Shown here: positions 35,304-45,221 of the stretch, one piece after another
Position numbering within the stretch: the first letter of the stretch is position 1
How the letters are laid out: every line of letters begins with the position of its first letter
Assembly (NCBI RefSeq): GCF_001942465.1
Contig: NZ_MKJY01000011.1
Coordinates: 25,560-89,559 of the forward strand
Source of the DNA: Actinomadura sp. CNU-125
GTDB taxonomy: Bacteria; Actinomycetota; Actinomycetes; Streptosporangiales; Streptosporangiaceae
Length of the DNA: 64,000 nt
Reading direction: 5' to 3'
Position numbers and translations under genes: made by a program
The notes under the pieces: model-generated
Told to the model about the DNA's origin: nothing
Database searches by the model: none
What the model saw: only the letters and a program-made list of their open reading frames with translations

Positions 35304-36367
35304 GCGTCGGTGCTGAAGCGGACGGCGGTCGGGGGGAGTTCGATGCCGGGCCAGATGCGCAGGCCGCCGCGGAGTTCGTTGCCGGGGCCGACGACGGCGC
35401 CGTCGCCGAGAATGACGCCGTCGAGGACGGCGCCGGGGCCGACGCGGGCGCCGCGGGACAGGACGGAGTCGCGGACGGTCGCGCCCTCGGCGACGAACGC
35501 GTCGTCGAGCAGGACGCTGCCGACGACCGTGCTCCCGGCCTCGACGGTGGCGCCGCGGCCGACGGTCGTGCCGCCGCGGACGATCGCGCCCGGGGCCACG
35601 GACGCGCCGGGGAGGGTGAGGCGTTCGCCGGGTTCGCCGGGCATCGCGGGCGAGGCGAGGCGGCCGAGGACGAGGTCGCAGGAGCCGCGGACGAACGCCT
35701 CGGGGGTGCCCACGTCGAGCCAGTACTCGGACTCGACGTGGCCCATGACGCGGGCGCCCGAGGAGATCAGCGCGGGGAACGTCTCGCGTTCGACGGAGAC
35801 GACCTCGTCCTCGGGGATCGTGTCGATGGTGGAGCGGCGGAAGACGTAGCAGCCCGCGTTGATCTGGTCGGTGACCGGATGGGAGGTCTTCTCCAGGAAC
35901 GCGGTCACGCGGCCCGCGTCGTCGGTGGGGACGCAGCCGAAGCGGGACGGGTCGTCGACGCGGGTCAGGTGCAGGGTGACGTCGGCGGACGTCTCCTCGT
36001 GCAGGGCGACCTGGGCGCGGACGTCGTGGCCGGACAGGATGTCGCCGTTGAGGATAAGGACCGGGTCGTCGGGGGCGCAGGTGAGCGCGCGCGCGGCGTT
36101 GCGGATGGCGCCGCCGGTGCCGAGGGGTTCGTCCTCGCTGACGTAGACGAGTTCGAGCCCGTGCGCCTTGGTCCCGAAGGCGGCCTCGAACATCTCGGCC
36201 CGGTAGGACGTGGCGAACACGATCCGTTCGACGCCCGCGGCGTGCGCGCGCGCGAGCTGGTGCGAGAGGAACGACACACCGGCTGTGGGCAGGAGGGGTT
36301 TCGGGGTGGAGATGGTGAGGGGGCGCAGACGGGTTCCCCTGCCTCCTACCAGGAGGATCGCTTCCAC
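35300..36367 (-). CDS. Sugar-nucleotide transferase, probable mannose-1-phosphate guanylyltransferase
   Basis: 355 residues. Nucleotidyltransferase domain: MEAILLVGGRGTRLRPLTIS with the pyrophosphorylase loop, PKPLLP, LNGDILSG and EYWLDVGTPEAF. From about 250 a left-handed beta-helix of hexapeptide repeats (GAIVRGGTTVGRGATV and onward). This is the actinobacterial GDP-mannose pyrophosphorylase type (Rv3264c relative) that makes GDP-mannose from mannose-1-P and GTP; glucose-1-P is an alternative substrate. Gene order near the LCP and TIGR03089 genes supports the mannose assignment. Its stop overlaps the convergent hydrolase stop. Confidence 0.9.
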   Translation of the reverse strand: MEAILLVGGRGTRLRPLTISTPKPLLPTAGVSFLSHQLARAHAAGVERIVFATSYRAEMFEAAFGTKAHGLELVYVSEDEPLGTGGAIRNAARALTCAPDDPVLILNGDILSGHDVRAQVALHEETSADVTLHLTRVDDPSRFGCVPTDDAGRVTAFLEKTSHPVTDQINAGCYVFRRSTIDTIPEDEVVSVERETFPALISSGARVMGHVESEYWLDVGTPEAFVRGSCDLVLGRLASPAMPGEPGERLTLPGASVAPGAIVRGGTTVGRGATVEAGSTVVGSVLLDDAFVAEGATVRDSVLSRGARVGPGAVLDGVILGDGAVVGPGNELRGGLRIWPGIELPPTAVRFSTDA

Positions 36368-36414
36368 TTGGCTCCTTTCTCCACCACTTTGTGGGGGTTG
36401 AGCCTAGTGGACGG

Positions 36415-37125
36415 TCACTCCGCGCGCTTGCGGGCCTCGACGAGCACGATGCTGCCCCGCTCGTTGGGCGCCTTGCGGTCGGCGAGGGCGACGAGGGGCG
36501 TCAGGGGCGCGGCGGCGTTGAAGCCGACCTTGCCGCCGTAGGTGGAGAGGGAGAGGTACAGGCGTTCGGTGGCGGCGGTGCGGAACTGGTAGCTGTGCCG
36601 CACGAGGTCGAGGCCGCGCTCGTCCATGAGCTTGCGGAGGCTCTCGTGGGTGTAGGTGTGCTGGACGTGGTACTTGGCCTTGTGCGTGTCGCGCAGCTTC
36701 GGCCAGGCGTCGGCGCGGCTGAGGACGTCGGCGGACATGAAGATCGCGCCGCCGGGCTTGAGCACCCGGGCCATCTCGTCGAGGGACCGGCCGCCGTCGT
36801 CGAAGTGCTCGATGGCGCAGACCGAGAGGATCGCGTCGAAGGACGCGTCGCCGAAGGGGAGGCGCAGCGCGTCGCACTCGACGAGCGCGGGGGCGTGCGC
36901 GAGCGTCCGGCCGTATTCCATCTTGCCGCGGGCGAGGTCGATGGAGACGGCGTCGGCGCCCTTCTTGCGGGCCTGCCCGGCCCAGTACCCGTCGCCGCCC
37001 GCGACGTCGAGGACGCGGCGGCCGCGCAGGTCGCGGCCCATCCAGCCGAGCAGCGTCCCGGCCTCGCGGTACCGGCAGACGTGCACCTGGTGGCCCATGA
37101 AGGCGATCGCATCGGAGAGTTTCAT
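36415..37125 (-). CDS. SAM-dependent methyltransferase (class I)
   Basis: 236 residues, start ATG 37125 (MKLSDAIAFMGHQVHVCRY). Motif I VLDVAGGDGYWAG, acidic motif II SIDLARG, motif III/IV CDALRLPFGDASFDAI, then RVLKPGGAIFM. The fold is a Methyltransf_11 domain. Location in the glycopolymer region suggests a sugar or lipid carrier substrate, but nothing specific is visible. Divergent from the flippase-like gene. Confidence 0.88.
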   Translation of the reverse strand: MKLSDAIAFMGHQVHVCRYREAGTLLGWMGRDLRGRRVLDVAGGDGYWAGQARKKGADAVSIDLARGKMEYGRTLAHAPALVECDALRLPFGDASFDAILSVCAIEHFDDGGRSLDEMARVLKPGGAIFMSADVLSRADAWPKLRDTHKAKYHVQHTYTHESLRKLMDERGLDLVRHSYQFRTAATERLYLSLSTYGGKVGFNAAAPLTPLVALADRKAPNERGSIVLVEARKRAE

Positions 37126-37197
37126 CGGACGTAGCTTACGGCGGACGGCCCGTGGGAGTGCCGCGTTCGGGGCCCGTGTTCGCCTACTCTGGGGCGC

Positions 37198-38187
37198 GTG
37201 AACAAGAAGGTCGTCGCCGTGCGGGTCCTGCGGGTGCTGCTGGTTCTGCTCGCGCTGGCCTTCTGCGCCTACAGCGTGGCGTCGCAGTGGGACGCCACCG
37301 TGCGGGCCATGCGCGACATGTCCTGGCTCGCGCTGGCGGGCTCGCTGGCCGCGGGCGTCGCGGGGCTGTTCGTGTGGATGCTCGGGTGGCGGACGCTGCT
37401 CGGCGGGCTCGGGTCGCCGCTGCCGGTCGGCGCGGCGTTCCGGATCTCGGGGATCTCGCAGCTCGGCAAGTACGTGCCCGGCAAGGTGTGGGCGCTGGTC
37501 ACGCAGATCGAGATGACGCGCGAGCACAAGGTCCCGGCGGAGCGGAGCTTCGGGTCGACGCTGCTGGCGGTGGCGACGTCCACGGCGTGCGGGCTCGCGG
37601 TCGCGGCGGTGACGCTGCCGCTGACGTCGGCGGAGGCGCGCGAGAGGTTCTGGTGGCTGTTCCTGCTGGCGCCGGTGCTGCTCGCGGCGCTGCATCCGAA
37701 GATCGTCACGTGGGCGCTGGGCGTGATGCTGAAGCTGCTGCGGCGGCCGCCGCTGGAGCGTCCGGTGAGCCTGGCGGTGACGCTGCGGGCGATCGGCTGG
37801 ACGGTCCTCGGGTGGGTGCTGTTCGGCGTCCACCTGTGGCTGCTGTGCGCGGGCGTGGACGGCGAGGGGACGCGGCTGCCGTTCCTCGCGACGGGCGCGT
37901 ACGCGCTGGCGTTCGTGGTGGGTTTCCTGGTGTTCATCGCGCCGGGCGGGATCGGGGCGCGGGAAGCGGCGCTGACCGTGGTGCTGAGCCCGGCGCTCCC
38001 GGGGGGCGCGGCGGTCGTGGTGGCGATCGCCAGCCGCGTCCTGCTGACGGCCGCGGATCTGCTCATCGCGGGCGCGGCGTTCGCGCTGACGAAGCCGCCG
38101 AAGGGCGCGGTAGTGGACGACGGCGGGAATGATCGGCCGCGCGCGGGACTTGTGAACGGTACGCACCCGACGAAGGAGGCCCCGTGA
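37198..38187 (+). CDS. Lysylphosphatidylglycerol synthase TM-domain (UPF0104) membrane protein
   Basis: 329 residues with about eight membrane helices, start GTG 37198. Features of the family: GWRTLLGGLG, ISQLGKYVPGKVWALVTQIE and FIAPGGIGAREAALTVVL. It lacks the soluble aminoacyltransferase domain of MprF, so a flippase-like or carrier-lipid role is more likely than lysyl transfer. The stop overlaps the thioredoxin start (GTGA). Confidence 0.88.
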   Translation: MNKKVVAVRVLRVLLVLLALAFCAYSVASQWDATVRAMRDMSWLALAGSLAAGVAGLFVWMLGWRTLLGGLGSPLPVGAAFRISGISQLGKYVPGKVWALVTQIEMTREHKVPAERSFGSTLLAVATSTACGLAVAAVTLPLTSAEARERFWWLFLLAPVLLAALHPKIVTWALGVMLKLLRRPPLERPVSLAVTLRAIGWTVLGWVLFGVHLWLLCAGVDGEGTRLPFLATGAYALAFVVGFLVFIAPGGIGAREAALTVVLSPALPGGAAVVVAIASRVLLTAADLLIAGAAFALTKPPKGAVVDDGGNDRPRAGLVNGTHPTKEAP

Positions 38188-38507
38188 CGACTCCGGTCAC
38201 CGTGACCGACGCGACGTTCGACGACGAGGTCGTCAAGAGCGACATCCCCGTGCTGGTCGACTTCTGGGCGGACTGGTGCGGTCCGTGCAAGATGATCGCC
38301 CCCGTCCTCGACCAGATCGCGGCCGAGCTGGACGGCAAGCTCAAGATCGCGAAGATGAACTACGACGAGAACCCGCGGACCCCGGGACAGTTCAGCGTCC
38401 TCGGGCTGCCCACGCTGCTGCTGTTCAAGAACGGCGAGGTCGTGGAGCAGGTCACCGGCGCGAAGCCGAAGCGGGCCTTCCTGAAGATCATCGAACCGCA
38501 CCTGTGA
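38184..38507 (+). CDS. Thioredoxin
   Basis: 107 residues with WCGPC (Cys32, Cys35), preceded by LVDFWADW and followed by the cis-proline loop GLPTLLLF. A cytosolic disulfide reductase with no signal peptide. Translationally coupled to the upstream membrane protein by GTGA. Its 3' end overlaps the convergent glycosyltransferase by 20 bases. Confidence 0.95.
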   Translation: MTTPVTVTDATFDDEVVKSDIPVLVDFWADWCGPCKMIAPVLDQIAAELDGKLKIAKMNYDENPRTPGQFSVLGLPTLLLFKNGEVVEQVTGAKPKRAFLKIIEPHL

Positions 38508-39567
38508 GCGCCGCCAGGTAGGCGTCCCACAGGGGGCCGTGGTCGGCCGGGCGGACGCCGGAGCGGAGACGTTCCGGCTCCCCCGGTGCGTAGAAGCGGC
38601 CGAGCGCGGATGTCAGGGACGCGACGTCGCCGGGCGCGCAGATCAGCCCGTCCTCGCCGTCGCGTACCTGGCCGGCGAACCCGCCCACGTCGGTGGCGAT
38701 GACCGGGACGCCGTGCTCGTGGGCCATCCACACGTTCTGCGAGGCCGTGGCGGTCCGGTAGGGCAGGACGAGCGCGTCCGCGGCCGCGAACAGGCCGGGG
38801 ACGTCGGCGGCGGGCACGTACCCGGGCCGCAGCTCCACCCGGGAGGCGAGGCCGAGGTCGCCGATCAGCTTCTCGGTGTCCTCGACGCCGCCCCAGAACT
38901 CGCCCGCGACGGTCAGCGCGACGTCGTCCGGGCCCGCGGCGAGGGCGCGCAGCAGGACGTCCAGGCCCTTGTACGGCCGGACGATCCCGAAGAACAGCAG
39001 CCGGCGGCGCACCCCGTCGTCCCGCGCGGTGGCCGGGGCGGCCGGGAGGTGCGCGGGCATCTCCGCCACCCGGACGGGACGCGCCGTGAGCCCCCGCGCC
39101 AGTTCGGCCTGCGCGTCCGAGTGGACGAGCACGCCGTGCACGCGCCGCAGGAGGCGCCGCATCAGCGGGACGTCGTAGGGCTTGCGTTCGTGCGGCAGCA
39201 CGTTGTGGCACAGCGCGACGACCGGGGCGCGGCGGCCGAGGCCCGCGAGGATGCCCAGGTAGGCGGGTACCTGCACGGGGCTGAGGACGGCCAGCACGGT
39301 GAGGTCGCGCGAGCGCAGGGACCGGCCGGTGCGCCACCAGCCGTCCGGGCGCCGCCAGTCGAGCCGGTGCCGGGTGCCGGGGAACGGCTCGCCCTCCGGC
39401 TCGGAGATCGTCTGCTGCCCCGGGTACAGGAACGACGGGTACTGGGCGCGCCACGACTCGATGGCGACGTCGTGCCCGGCGGCGGCGAGCCGGTGCGCCA
39501 GCTCGGTGGTGTGGTGGGCGCCGCCCCCCTTGTAGGGGAACGCGGGGCCGACGACGGAGATGCGCAT
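38488..39567 (-). CDS. Glycosyltransferase family 4
   Basis: 359 residues from ATG 39567 (MRISVVGPAFPYKGGGAHH); a GTG eight codons upstream is an alternative. GT-B fold: GGGAHHTTELAHRL binds acceptor, FFGIVRPYKGLDVLL begins the nucleotide domain, and GVPVIATDVGGFAGQV is the donor-binding EX7E-like region. Probably transfers mannose or another hexose to a membrane-bound acceptor. Second of three consecutive minus-strand sugar genes (GT-C, GT2, GT4). Confidence 0.88.
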   Translation of the reverse strand: MRISVVGPAFPYKGGGAHHTTELAHRLAAAGHDVAIESWRAQYPSFLYPGQQTISEPEGEPFPGTRHRLDWRRPDGWWRTGRSLRSRDLTVLAVLSPVQVPAYLGILAGLGRRAPVVALCHNVLPHERKPYDVPLMRRLLRRVHGVLVHSDAQAELARGLTARPVRVAEMPAHLPAAPATARDDGVRRRLLFFGIVRPYKGLDVLLRALAAGPDDVALTVAGEFWGGVEDTEKLIGDLGLASRVELRPGYVPAADVPGLFAAADALVLPYRTATASQNVWMAHEHGVPVIATDVGGFAGQVRDGEDGLICAPGDVASLTSALGRFYAPGEPERLRSGVRPADHGPLWDAYLAALTGAVR

Positions 39568-39592
39568 CGCGGTGGTGTTCGGCGCGCCCACG

Positions 39593-40513
39593 CTAGGCGT
39601 CCACGCGTGATCGGACGATCAGGTCGGCGAGCAGCGCCAGCGACGCGATGAGCAGACCGGTCACGAAGATCATGATCGTGTTGTTCGCGAAGTACCCGAA
39701 GTGGACGATCATGTCGAAGACGCCCTTGCCGAGGCCGATCAGGATCAGCCAGAGCGCCGGGGGCATCAGGACCTTCAGCGGGTTGAAGTACATGACCATC
39801 CGCAGCACCTGCAGGATGTAGCGGTAGGCGTCCTTGGTGAAGTGGAACTTCGACTTCCCGGCCCGCTTGGCGTACTCGATCGGCTCGTAGTGCACCGGGT
39901 GCTGGTTCGACAGGAACGCGATGGTGATCGTGGTCACGCAGGAGAACCCGGGCGGCAGCAGCCGCAGGTAGGGCAGCGACACCTCGCGGCGGAACGCCCG
40001 CAGCCCCGAGTTCAGGTCGGGGATCTTGGAGTTGGTGAGCCGCTCGGCGACCTTGCGGATGAACCACTTCGCGGGCACCCGCAGCGCCTTGTGCGTCCCC
40101 TCCTCACTGGTCCGGGCCCCGACGACCTGGTCGATCGCCGGGTTCTCGTCGAGCATCTCGACGAACTCGGGGATCCGGTCGTTCGGGTAGGACATGTCGG
40201 CGTCGGTCCACACGACGATGTCGCCGCGGGCCTGCTGCGAGCCGATGCGCCGGACGGTCCCCGAACCGCTGTTGTGCTGGAACGCCATGATCCGCATGTT
40301 CGGGAACCGCGACTCGGCGTCCCGCAGCCGAGCCAGCGTGTCGTCGGTCGAGCAGTCGTCCACGGCCAGCAGCTCGTAGGTCTTGCCGCTGTTGTCCATC
40401 GCCTTGCAGATGCGCTCGACCTCGTCGATCACATGGTCCTGCTCGTTGTAGCAGGGCAGGACGATCGTGACGTGGACGTGTTCGGCCGCGGGATCGGCAG
40501 GCTGGGTGCTCAC
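39593..40513 (-). CDS. Membrane-anchored glycosyltransferase family 2 (DPM1/GtrB-like)
   Basis: 306 residues, start GTG 40513. The GT-A domain has VTIVLPCYNEQDHV, AVDDCSTDDTLA, TDADMSYP (metal-binding DxD) and LNSGLRAFRREV. Two membrane helices lie at the C-terminus (LMPPALWLILIGLGKGVFDM; IMIFVTGLLIASLALLADLI). Enzymes of this shape load a hexose on polyprenyl phosphate, which GT-C transferases then use outside the membrane. The GT-C-like gene lies 20 bp upstream, a fitting partner. Confidence 0.92.
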   Translation of the reverse strand: MSTQPADPAAEHVHVTIVLPCYNEQDHVIDEVERICKAMDNSGKTYELLAVDDCSTDDTLARLRDAESRFPNMRIMAFQHNSGSGTVRRIGSQQARGDIVVWTDADMSYPNDRIPEFVEMLDENPAIDQVVGARTSEEGTHKALRVPAKWFIRKVAERLTNSKIPDLNSGLRAFRREVSLPYLRLLPPGFSCVTTITIAFLSNQHPVHYEPIEYAKRAGKSKFHFTKDAYRYILQVLRMVMYFNPLKVLMPPALWLILIGLGKGVFDMIVHFGYFANNTIMIFVTGLLIASLALLADLIVRSRVDA

Positions 40514-40533
40514 GCAGGGCGAGGATACTCGCC

Positions 40534-42670
40534 TCAGCCGCCCGACCCGCCGTCATCGGGACGGCCGGGGCCGGTGGGACGCGACATCCACACGTCGATC
40601 GAGAGGCCCCAGGTGCCGCGCGGGGGCTCGTTCAGCGTGCGTCCGTCCTGCTCGGTGCGCACGCGGACGACCTGCTCGGCCGTCCCGTACGGCGCGACGT
40701 CGGCGCGCCGCGCGCCGAGCAGGACCGGGGTGCGGCCCGCGGCGCGCACCTTCCCGATGACCCGCCGGACGTCGCCGGGCGTGGCGCCGTCGGCCGTGCG
40801 GGCCGTCGGCACGCCGCACATCCCCCGCACGACCTGCAGGAACCGGTCGGCGGTGGCGCGCTCGACGGCGATCACGGACGCGTCGTCGCCGAGCCGGTCG
40901 CACAGCCCGCGGACGGCCGCGACCTCGCCCTGCTCGGTCCGCGACGCCAGGTAGGGCGCGGAGACCAGCACGATCGGCACGAGCATCACGACGAACCCGG
41001 TGCCGACGCCCCAGCGCAGGACGCGCGGCGAGTAGCCGAGGCGCCGCACCCGCCGGGCCGTCCACGCCGCCCCGAACAGCGCGAACAGCAGCAGGCCGGG
41101 GACGACGAGGCCGATCAGGCGGCGGGACGCCCACGGATGGTCGGGGGTGATGCCCGGCCGGACCAGGACCTGCGTCGTCGTCCACACGATCACGGCGTAC
41201 GCGGGCAGCCACGCCGCGGACCGGCCGCGCAGCAGCCGCCGCCCGAGGACGGCCGCGCCGACGACGGCGAACAGCAGCGCGGGCACGCCGATGTACCAGG
41301 CGACCCAGTACAGCGACAGCTCGGTGTACTGCCGGGTGCCGTCCACCGGCATGCCGTTGATCTTCTGGACGGCCTCGATGAACTGCGCGTTCAGCCGGTC
41401 GTCGGGGTTGTCGGGGACGCGGACGGCGGTCTGGAACAGCGGCCGCGCGGCGAACGCGAGGAACGCCGCGACGGTCAGCGCGGCGAGGACGTCGGGGAGC
41501 CGCCCGTGCCGGACGGCGCCCGCGAGCGCCCGCAGGCGCGCGTTCGTCCGGTCGAGCCTCAGCAGGACGGCCAGCAGGACGGACGCCGCGACGACGACCG
41601 CCGCGATGGCCAGCAGCGGCAGCACCGAGCCGCGCAGGTATTCGAGGTACGGGCGGGACAGCGCGACGCCCTCGGTGAGCCCGGCGGCGACGCCGAGCAG
41701 CAGCCCGCCCGCCAGCCAGTACCCGGCGCGCGCCGGCAGCCCGACGAGCAGGCCCGCGAGGGCGACGAGCGGCAGCACGTCGCGGAGCCCGTCGATGCGG
41801 ACGAGCACGATCAGGCCGAGCGCGAGGCCCGCGAGGAAGTACTTGGCGTCGACGGTCGCGGTGCGGCGCCGCGCCGGGCGTCGCGGCGGGCGGTCGTGGA
41901 TCAGCGACAGGCCGCCGAGCAGCAGGATGATCGCGGGCAGTTCGCTCAGGGTGTTGCGGGACGCCCACAGCATCGGCAGGCACACGGCGAGCAGCAGCGC
42001 CCCGGCGGGCGCCCAGCGGGGGGCCGGACCAGCCGCGCGACGAGCCCGGCGAACGCGAGCACGCAGCAGGCGCCCAGCAGCGGCGCCGTGAGCAGGATGC
42101 CGGAGGCGCCGGCGAGCCAGCCGCCGGGCGTCAGCACGATCGGGAACCCGGCCATGAACTGCGGGACGATCGCGCCGCCCTCCGCGTAGAACGCGGGGCT
42201 CTCGAACCCGAGGGCGGGGTCGGCGCCGCCGAACGCCCAGAGCGACTGCGGGATCGGCAGGGAACCGTGCTCGGCGAGCCACACCGCGAACTGGACGTAG
42301 GAGGCGGGGTCGCGGCGGACGATGATCTGCTCCGAGAGCATGAACACCTGGTAAACGGTGAAGACGGCGACGACCGCCAGCACGCCCGCGAGGGTCCGCG
42401 GCGTCGCACCGTCCGGACGCCCGGCTCGCCCGGCTCGCCCGGGTCGCCGGCCGGTCCGTCCGGCGCGTCGGCGCGCGGCCCGGAGCGCAGGCCGTACCGC
42501 AGTGCCAGCGCCGCGACCGGCACGAACAGCGCGATCGCCGGGGCGGGGTGGAACACGCCCGCCAGCAGCAGCGGCAGCGAGACCGCGAGCCAGGCCGCGA
42601 CGATCAGCGCGGGCGCGATGGTGATCCGGGCGAGCACCCGGCCCGCCGACGTACTCGTCCGCTCGTTCAT
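40534..42670 (-). CDS. GT-C/GT39-like polytopic glycosyltransferase (two frameshifts as sequenced)
   Basis: Composite 712-residue membrane protein with about eleven helices and a soluble C-terminal domain (from about 585: GLCDRLGDDASVIAVERATA). The first external loop carries SEQIIVRRDPASYVQF, the acidic loop expected of polyprenyl-phosphate-sugar transferases. Missing bases near 42403 and 42017-42022 (a C-run) break the frame; restoring both joins GVLAVVAVFTVYQVFMLSEQ and RWAPAGALLLAVCLP correctly and gives a whole number of codons. Likely accepts hexose from the lipid carrier made by the GT2 partner downstream. Confidence 0.82.
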
Positions 42671-42763
42671 CTGTGCGGAGCGTAGCGGCACCGGGCGCCC
42701 GCCGATGCCGATGAGACGTTGCCTTGACCCGTGATCGTCCCGGCAGGTTCTACGCTCGGCTGC

Positions 42764-43605
42764 ATGAGCGAGAGCAACACCGGGCCGGTGGAGCTGCTGC
42801 GGCGGCGGGTCGCCGACGACCCGTCCCGGCCGCTGGTGACCTTCTACGACGACCGGACGGACGAGCGCGTCGAACTGTCGGCGCGCACGTTCGACAACTG
42901 GGTCGCCAAGACGGCGAACTTCCTGGTGGACGGCCTGGGCGTCGAGCCCGGGACGCGCGCGGTGCTCGCGCTGCCGCCGCACTGGCAGACGTCGGTGTGG
43001 CTGCTGGCCTGCTGGTCCGCGGGAGTGGTCGCCGAGCCGGTGACGCCCGGCTCGCTGGAGGCGCGCTCCGAGGACGGCGCGGCCGAGCCGTTCGGGGCTT
43101 CCGAGCCGTACGTCCTGGCGACGTCGGAGGAGGCGCTGGACGAGGTCCTCGCCGACGCGGACGCCGAGGAGATCGTGGGGCTGTCGCTGCACGCGCTGGG
43201 CGCGCCGCTCGGGCACTGCCCGCCGGGCGTCGTGGACTACGCGGCGGAGGTCGCTCGTACGGCGACCGGTTCGCGGCGGGGCCGGGGGTCACGCCGCGGT
43301 TGCCCGCGTTGAGTGTGACAAACGCCACACTCAGCGGTGCGGATCTGGTGAGCGCGGCGCACGCCGCCGTCGAGAAATGGGAGCTCGACGCACGGGACAG
43401 GCTTCTGGTTGACATGTCGTTCGCCACACTCGACGGGGTTCTGGCCGGACTGCTCGCACCACTAGCCTCGGGTGCTTCCGTCATAATCCAACGAAACTTC
43501 GACAAAACCGCCGTAAATAGGCGGGTGTCGGTGGAGCATGTGACGGCGGTGGCCGGACTCCCGGGCTGGAATGACGCAACCGGGTCCGTACGTCGGCTCG
43601 CCTGA
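42764..43605 (+). CDS. TIGR03089 family protein, AMP-binding-like (frameshifted as sequenced)
   Basis: Composite 280-residue protein. The N-terminus (ARTFDNWVAKTANFLVDGLG, VLALPPHWQTSVWLLACWS) looks like the start of an acyl-adenylating enzyme but the catalytic C-terminal domain is absent. One missing base near 43253 separates VVDYAAEV from RSYGDRFAAG. The family is conserved in actinobacteria beside LCP proteins (Rv3267-Rv3268 arrangement), and here the LCP gene follows directly. Function unknown, perhaps structural or regulatory in wall assembly. Confidence 0.85.
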
Positions 43606-43741
43606 CTACGCTTCCCTTGCGTCCGTCACGCCCCCTGCCCGCCCGCCGCCCCGTCCCCGTACGCCCCCTCCGCGCACGACGAATCCGCCCATCGTCCACG
43701 TCCCGACCTGTGAAAGCGGGCCCACCGGAACCACGGAGCCG

Positions 43742-45193
43742 ATGAACAGCAACCCGATGTACATGGAGTACGTCGATGACGCCGACCCTGAGGAACCGGC
43801 GCCGCCCCGGCGCGGCTGGCGAATCCTCGGCTGGGTGTGCATCGGCCTCTCGGCGGTCATGGTGCTCGGTTCTCTCACGGCCTACGGCCTATACCGGCAG
43901 GCGTTCGGCAACATCGCGCACGAGGACGTCAACGCCAAGCTCGGGCCCGACCGGCCGGAGAAGCTGAACGAGGCGATGAACATCCTGCTCCTCGGGTCCG
44001 ACACCCGCGAGGGAGCGAACGCCAAGTACGGCGCGCAGATGAAGAACGAGCTGCCCCGCTCGGACACGATGATCCTGCTGCACCTGTCGCCCGGCGGCGA
44101 GCAGGCGATGGCGATCAGCTTCCCCCGCGACCTGATGGTGCAGCGTCCCGAGTGCGAGGACCGCGAAGGCAAGACGGTCGCGGGCTCGGGCCGGGTGCAG
44201 ATCAACTCGGCGTTCACCGTCGGCGGCGCCACCTGCGTCATCAAGACGCTGGAGAGCATGACCGACATCCGCATCGACCACTTCGTGCAGGTCGACTTCA
44301 ACGGCTTCAAGAACATCACCAAGGCCATCGGCGGCGTTCCGGTGTGCCTCAACAAGGACGTCGACGACAAGAAGTCCGGGCTGAAGCTGAGCAGGGGCGA
44401 GCACGAGATCGAGGGCGAGGTCGCGCTGGCGTACGTCCGCGCCCGCTACAGCCTCGGCGACGGCACCGACACCAGCCGGATCAAGCGGCAGCAGAAGTTC
44501 CTGGGGGCGCTCGCCAGCAAGGTGATGAGCGCGGGCGTGCTCACCAACCCCAAGGCGCTGCTCAGCCTGCTCAACGCGACGACCGAGTCGCTCACCACCG
44601 ACAGCGAGCTGTCGGTGACCGCGATGAGGGACATCGCGCAGGGCATGCAGGGGCTGTCGTCCGGCAAGCTGCGCTTCGTGACCGTCCCGAACGGCCAGGA
44701 CCCCCAGGACAAGAACCGGCTCATCCTGTCCCCGAACGCGGACGCGTTCTTCAAGTCCGTCCGCGAGGACAAGAAGCCGCCGGAAGAGGAGAAGAAGAAG
44801 ACGACCGGGGGGACGCCGAAGCAGGCCGCGCCGACGATCCCGCCGAAGCAGATCCGCGTGCGGGTCTTCAACGGCAGCGGCATCAACGGCCAGGCGTCGC
44901 GCGTCGAGACCTCGCTGGAGGCGCAGGGCTTCCAGGTCACGGTCGGCGGCAACGCCGAGCGGACAGAGGCCACCAAGGTGCTGTACGGTTCCGGTGCGGA
45001 GAACCAGGCGAAGAGCCTGGCCGCCCTCATCCCGAGCAAGCCGACGGCGGCGGCGCAGACCGGCGACGCCCAGCCCGGCGTCGTCGACCTCGTCATCGGG
45101 ACGAACTGGACCGACCTCAAGGGCGGTCAGCAGGGCATCCCGGAACAGCAGGGCGAGATCCGCGCCAGCGACGACATCTGCAGCGAAACCTGA
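43742..45193 (+). CDS. LytR-CpsA-Psr (LCP) family glycopolymer ligase
   Basis: 483 residues. Start ATG 43742 is preferred: it has GGAG 5 bases upstream, while an earlier in-frame start at 43571 overlaps the preceding gene and adds only Pro-rich sequence. A single membrane helix lies near 33-55. The external LCP domain has NILLLGSDTR, SDTMILLHL, AISFPRDLMV, VDFNGFKNITKAIGGV and YVRARYSLGDGTD. The C-terminal LytR_C domain (VRVFNGSGINGQASRVETSL) follows a Lys/Glu-rich linker. LCP enzymes move polyprenyl-linked glycopolymers onto peptidoglycan, so this protein likely attaches the polymer made by the surrounding genes. Confidence 0.95.
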   Translation: MNSNPMYMEYVDDADPEEPAPPRRGWRILGWVCIGLSAVMVLGSLTAYGLYRQAFGNIAHEDVNAKLGPDRPEKLNEAMNILLLGSDTREGANAKYGAQMKNELPRSDTMILLHLSPGGEQAMAISFPRDLMVQRPECEDREGKTVAGSGRVQINSAFTVGGATCVIKTLESMTDIRIDHFVQVDFNGFKNITKAIGGVPVCLNKDVDDKKSGLKLSRGEHEIEGEVALAYVRARYSLGDGTDTSRIKRQQKFLGALASKVMSAGVLTNPKALLSLLNATTESLTTDSELSVTAMRDIAQGMQGLSSGKLRFVTVPNGQDPQDKNRLILSPNADAFFKSVREDKKPPEEEKKKTTGGTPKQAAPTIPPKQIRVRVFNGSGINGQASRVETSLEAQGFQVTVGGNAERTEATKVLYGSGAENQAKSLAALIPSKPTAAAQTGDAQPGVVDLVIGTNWTDLKGGQQGIPEQQGEIRASDDICSET

Positions 45194-45221
45194 TCCGCGA
45201 AGGATCGATCGGGGCAGGCGC

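Noticed and set aside
43571..43741. Upstream start for the LCP protein
   Set aside because: It would overlap the TIGR03089 gene and add a Pro-rich stretch with no family similarity; the ATG at 43742 has a good ribosome site.
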